Assembly: GCA_003565555.1 (NCBI GenBank)
Contig: PXBH01000204.1
Span: 1 to 53,503 of the forward strand
Length of the DNA stretch: 53,503 nucleotides
Direction of reading: 5' to 3'
Source of the DNA: Cryomorphaceae bacterium
GTDB taxonomy: Bacteria; Bacteroidota; Bacteroidia; Flavobacteriales_D; Cryomorphaceae
Part shown: piece after piece, positions 51,232 through 53,503 of the stretch
Layout of the letters: the number at the start of each line of letters is the position of its first letter
How positions within the stretch are numbered: the stretch's first letter is position 1
Translations under genes and position numbers: made by a program
The notes under the pieces: generated by a model
What the model saw: the letters and a program-made list of their open reading frames with translations, nothing else
Databases searched by the model: none
Told to the model about the DNA's origin: nothing

Positions 51232-51239
51232 CGAAAGTA
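51232..51239 (-). promoter_or_regulatory. -7 promoter element directly before the PorT-like start
   Basis: The minus strand reads TACTTTCG (TAnnTTCG form), ending 4 bp before the ATG. A transcript from it would be leaderless. Confidence 0.5.
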
Positions 51240-51395
51240 AGGGTTCCCATTCACATTTACGGCATTCGTTTCATCCTGTTTTCTGCGAAGTATTTGCCTT
51301 TGCGGCACAAAGCAAGGACGTTCCGATCATTCAAAAAGGAGCTTAAGAACTCCCAAAAAACGTCAATTCAACCGCCCCGTGAAAGTGGTATGGAC

Positions 51396-51403
51396 TAATT
51401 TCG
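51396..51403 (+). promoter_or_regulatory. -7 promoter element of the TauE/SafE gene
   Basis: TAATTTCG (TAnnTTCG form) lies 22 bp before the TTG start at 51426. Confidence 0.45.
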
Positions 51404-51425
51404 ACGATCTGACATAGCTTTCTGA

Positions 51426-52196
51426 TTGAATTTCATCATCCTCATCCTCGGCTGTATCGCCACCTTCATCCTCAGCACCCTCAGCGGGGGCGGGGCGAGC
51501 CTGCTTCTTATGCCGTTGATTACTTTTACCATAGGTGCCCGCGCCGTAGCGCCCATCATGACCATCGGCATCACCTTCAGCAGTTCTTCCAAGGTGTTTT
51601 ACTTCTGGCGCAGCATCGATTGGAATTTATTCAAATGGCTTTTTCCCTCAACCATCGTGGGGTCGATCATCGGGGCACGCATGCTCGCCGAGGTGCCTAC
51701 CGAGATGCTGCAAATCATTATCGGCCTATTTCTGGTGCTGACCGTCGTACAGTTTAAGCCTCCGAGCAAAGACCCCGACCGCCGTAAGCTCCTCCCCACC
51801 ATCAAAACCTGGCACTTTGCACCCCTCGGCCTCGGAGTGGCCTTTCTGTCAGGTTTAATAGGCGGAGTAGGCCCCCTGATGAATTCCGCCTACCTCAATT
51901 ACGGCATATCCAAAGAGGCCCTGCTCGGAACCCGCTCCGCCAATGCCATCCTGCTCCACGTCACCAAGATCATCAGCTACGCCATTCTCGGCCTGATCGA
52001 TTTGGAAATTATAAAGTACGGCGTGCTCGTCGGCGTATTCGCCATGCTCGGCACCTATATCGGTAAGGTGCTGCTCGGACGAATCTCTGAGATGCTCTTT
52101 CGCAAAATTGTCGTGGCCACCATGGTGGTCAGCGGTGTGCTGATGTTGGTCAAAAACCGAGACGCTATCTTTGAACTCATTCATGAATACCTGTAA
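51426..52196 (+). CDS. TauE/SafE-family membrane permease
   Basis: A 256-aa inner-membrane protein with about eight helices in two similar halves, the TauE/SafE arrangement. The first half includes ATFILSTLSGGGASLLLMP and the second GVAFLSGLIGGVGPLMNSAYLNYGIS, each with the family's glycine-rich G-G-G/S motif. Family members export sulfite, sulfoacetate or other organic anions; the substrate here is not known. The start is TTG 51426, with no ATG before residue 30; the -7 box at 51396-51403 supports it. The ATP-grasp-like gene follows after 11 bp and is probably co-transcribed. Confidence 0.87.
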   Translation: MNFIILILGCIATFILSTLSGGGASLLLMPLITFTIGARAVAPIMTIGITFSSSSKVFYFWRSIDWNLFKWLFPSTIVGSIIGARMLAEVPTEMLQIIIGLFLVLTVVQFKPPSKDPDRRKLLPTIKTWHFAPLGLGVAFLSGLIGGVGPLMNSAYLNYGISKEALLGTRSANAILLHVTKIISYAILGLIDLEIIKYGVLVGVFAMLGTYIGKVLLGRISEMLFRKIVVATMVVSGVLMLVKNRDAIFELIHEYL

Positions 52197-52207
52197 ATAA
52201 TCGAAAT

Positions 52208-53503
52208 ATGAAATTATCCGTTGCAAAAGGTGTACACATAGTAGAACCCGGTGATTTTGAGCCGGCAGACCATTGGTATCCCCGTGCACTCAACTCAAAT
52301 CTTCACCCCCTGGTGTCCTTCTTTTTGGCGCTGAGCAATGCACAAATCATCGAGCGCTACAAGCGCCTCCACCCCTCGGTGGATGCCGAGCAGCTGCACG
52401 GCGTGCTTCACTACAAACCATCTTACTTTCGCTGGGCGGGCACCGACCTCATGCATGTGATCAACCGCGAGGGCAAGCGCAAGCTCACGGTTATTGAAAC
52501 CAACAGCTGCCCTTCCGGGCAAAAATCCATGCCCCTGCCGGAGTACAAGATCGAAAGCGGCGGCTACTTCAAGCTCATGGAGCAGACCTTTAAGCCCGCC
52601 GTCGATGCCCACAAGGAAGAGGGCGCCTTGGCCCTGATCTATGACAAAAATCCCATGGAAAATGTGGGCTATGCATCCGCCATGGCCGATGTATTCGATG
52701 AACCCGTATTTCTTGCAGAGTACCACAATGCCGACAATACTTCCGTAAAATTCATCGACGACAAGCTGCATATCAAGGATGAAGGCGGAAAGATGATTCC
52801 CGTAAGGGCTGCTTTCCGCTATGTCACACAGCATCCGTGGGACAGGATTCCCGAAAAATCCAAAACACTTCTTCTCAACCCGATCGAGGCCTGCCTGGCG
52901 GGCGGCAGAAACAAGTCGCAAGCCTTTCAAGCCTACAGCGATTTCAACAAGGCCTACAAAAAAGACCACCTGAACATCATCACCCCTGCGACATTCCTCG
53001 ACGTTGAGCTCGGCGAATTCGAAAAGTATTTTAAGCAGCTCGACGGAAAAATGGTGGTCAAAGTTCCCGACAGCAATGCAGGCCAGGGAGTCTACACAGT
53101 CACGAGCCCCAACGAGTTAAAAAAGGTGCTCTCGGCGCTCTCAAAATATCCCGATGACCGCTACCTTTTGCAAGAGCTGATACTGAGCAATTACGATCCC
53201 GAAAGTCCCGAAGCGTATTACCATGTCGGCACCCTGCCCGACCTCAAAGGGCGCAGCTATGCCTTTGACGCCCGCATGATGATCCACTCCACTGTGGATG
53301 GTATGCGGCCCTTGGCTATTTACTCCCGCCGCTCGCGGTATCCGCTCAACGAACCCCTCGCCGAGGGCGTAGATTCGTGGGAGGTCTACGGCACCAACCT
53401 TTCGGTAAAAAGCACGGAAGGATGGACCTATGACGATGTGCGCCTCCTGCTCTTTGATGTGAAAAATTTCGGTACTTTGGGCTTGGGCCTCGACGAACTT
53501 GTG
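52208..53503 (+). CDS. ATP-grasp-like protein, 3' end beyond the window
   Basis: At least 432 residues of an intact frame from ATG 52208, cut by the window end. It begins MKLSVAKGVHIVEPGDFEP. The N-terminal part includes VIETNSCPSGQKSMP, and the later part KMVVKVPDSNAGQGVYTV followed by DRYLLQELI, which resembles the ATP-binding lysine and glycine loop plus the next strand of an ATP-grasp enzyme. ARMMIHSTVDGMRPLAIYSRRSR may be a metal- or substrate-binding strand. No family can be named; carboxylate-amine ligase activity is inferred from the fold pattern only. It lies 11 bp after the TauE/SafE gene. Confidence 0.7.
   Translation, partial: MKLSVAKGVHIVEPGDFEPADHWYPRALNSNLHPLVSFFLALSNAQIIERYKRLHPSVDAEQLHGVLHYKPSYFRWAGTDLMHVINREGKRKLTVIETNSCPSGQKSMPLPEYKIESGGYFKLMEQTFKPAVDAHKEEGALALIYDKNPMENVGYASAMADVFDEPVFLAEYHNADNTSVKFIDDKLHIKDEGGKMIPVRAAFRYVTQHPWDRIPEKSKTLLLNPIEACLAGGRNKSQAFQAYSDFNKAYKKDHLNIITPATFLDVELGEFEKYFKQLDGKMVVKVPDSNAGQGVYTVTSPNELKKVLSALSKYPDDRYLLQELILSNYDPESPEAYYHVGTLPDLKGRSYAFDARMMIHSTVDGMRPLAIYSRRSRYPLNEPLAEGVDSWEVYGTNLSVKSTEGWTYDDVRLLLFDVKNFGTLGLGLDELV

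Noticed and set aside
1-53503. tRNA, rRNA, CRISPR, phage or insertion-sequence genes
   Set aside because: No cloverleaf-like segment, rRNA stretch, regular repeat-spacer array, integrase or transposase was seen. The IS1096/TnpR wording for the gene at 34001 is only a family label and not evidence of an insertion element.

Overview
The window comes from a Bacteroidota chromosome, most likely a flavobacteria-like lineage. Three things point that way. The primary sigma factor is short (287 aa, no region 1.1). Many genes are preceded by the Bacteroidota -7 promoter element TAnnTTTG/TAnnTTCG. Two giant secreted proteins and one sigma-factor partner end in the gliding-motility/type IX secretion (T9SS) type B C-terminal domain. 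Families typical of this phylum are also present: DUF3810, DUF6263, DUF2490, a DUF3784-like protein, PorT-like beta-barrels, the long form of GAPDH, and a SiaB/SiaC-like pair. I see no rRNA, tRNA, CRISPR array, phage or intact insertion sequence. Most of the window is ordinary core genome with small islands of uncharacterised envelope genes.

Layout. 1-9.9 kb: the tail of an unknown gene; a peroxiredoxin; a ZIP metal transporter with a methyltransferase; a SiaB/SiaC-like signalling pair facing a TerB-like/ABCG-type fusion transporter; a lipoprotein plus secreted-protein pair; and a sodium:solute symporter. 10-16 kb: priA and an acyltransferase (plus strand), then GAPDH and the primary sigma factor (minus strand). 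16-21.8 kb: an HtrA protease, divergent from a putative lipoprotein-dapF-GNAT-mltG operon, which overlaps tail to tail with a ferritin-like acyl-ACP desaturase. 21.9-29.8 kb: an M28 peptidase, a DUF3784/PH-like membrane protein, rhodanese plus DUF2064-type glycosyltransferase, type II NADH dehydrogenase, and an ECF sigma factor overlapping a single-pass PKD/gliding-CTD protein, which meets DUF3810 tail to tail. 29.8-37.5 kb (minus strand): prolyl oligopeptidase, small membrane and TPR proteins, miaA, a pRiA4b ORF-3-like protein, DUF6263, an outer-membrane barrel and lysA. 37.6-44.7 kb: two paralogous T9SS cargo genes in tandem and a FAD oxidoreductase. 44.7-53.5 kb: a 470-bp gap with a 28-bp inverted repeat, a DUF1853 protein, a PepSY-like secreted protein, a three-gene envelope operon of unknown function (46.9-50.6 kb), a PorT-like barrel, a TauE/SafE permease and a truncated ATP-grasp-like gene.

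How genes work together. DapF and LysA supply meso-DAP and lysine, and MltG acts on the peptidoglycan made from DAP. The acyltransferase and desaturase shape membrane lipids. HtrA, the M28 peptidase and POP handle envelope or periplasmic proteins and peptides. The ECF sigma factor and its membrane partner look like a surface-to-cytoplasm signalling pair.

The most informative unusual signals are four. First, a fossil of the FAD-oxidoreductase 3' end lies upstream of the second cargo gene and records a tandem segmental duplication. Second, the ECF sigma/PKD-CTD pair is a candidate signalling module. Third, the 46.9-50.6 kb operon may be a new envelope module. Fourth, several promoter boxes lie so close to start codons that leaderless transcripts are likely. 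I do not see a defence system or other clearly undescribed machinery, and all functional calls rest on reading motifs by eye.
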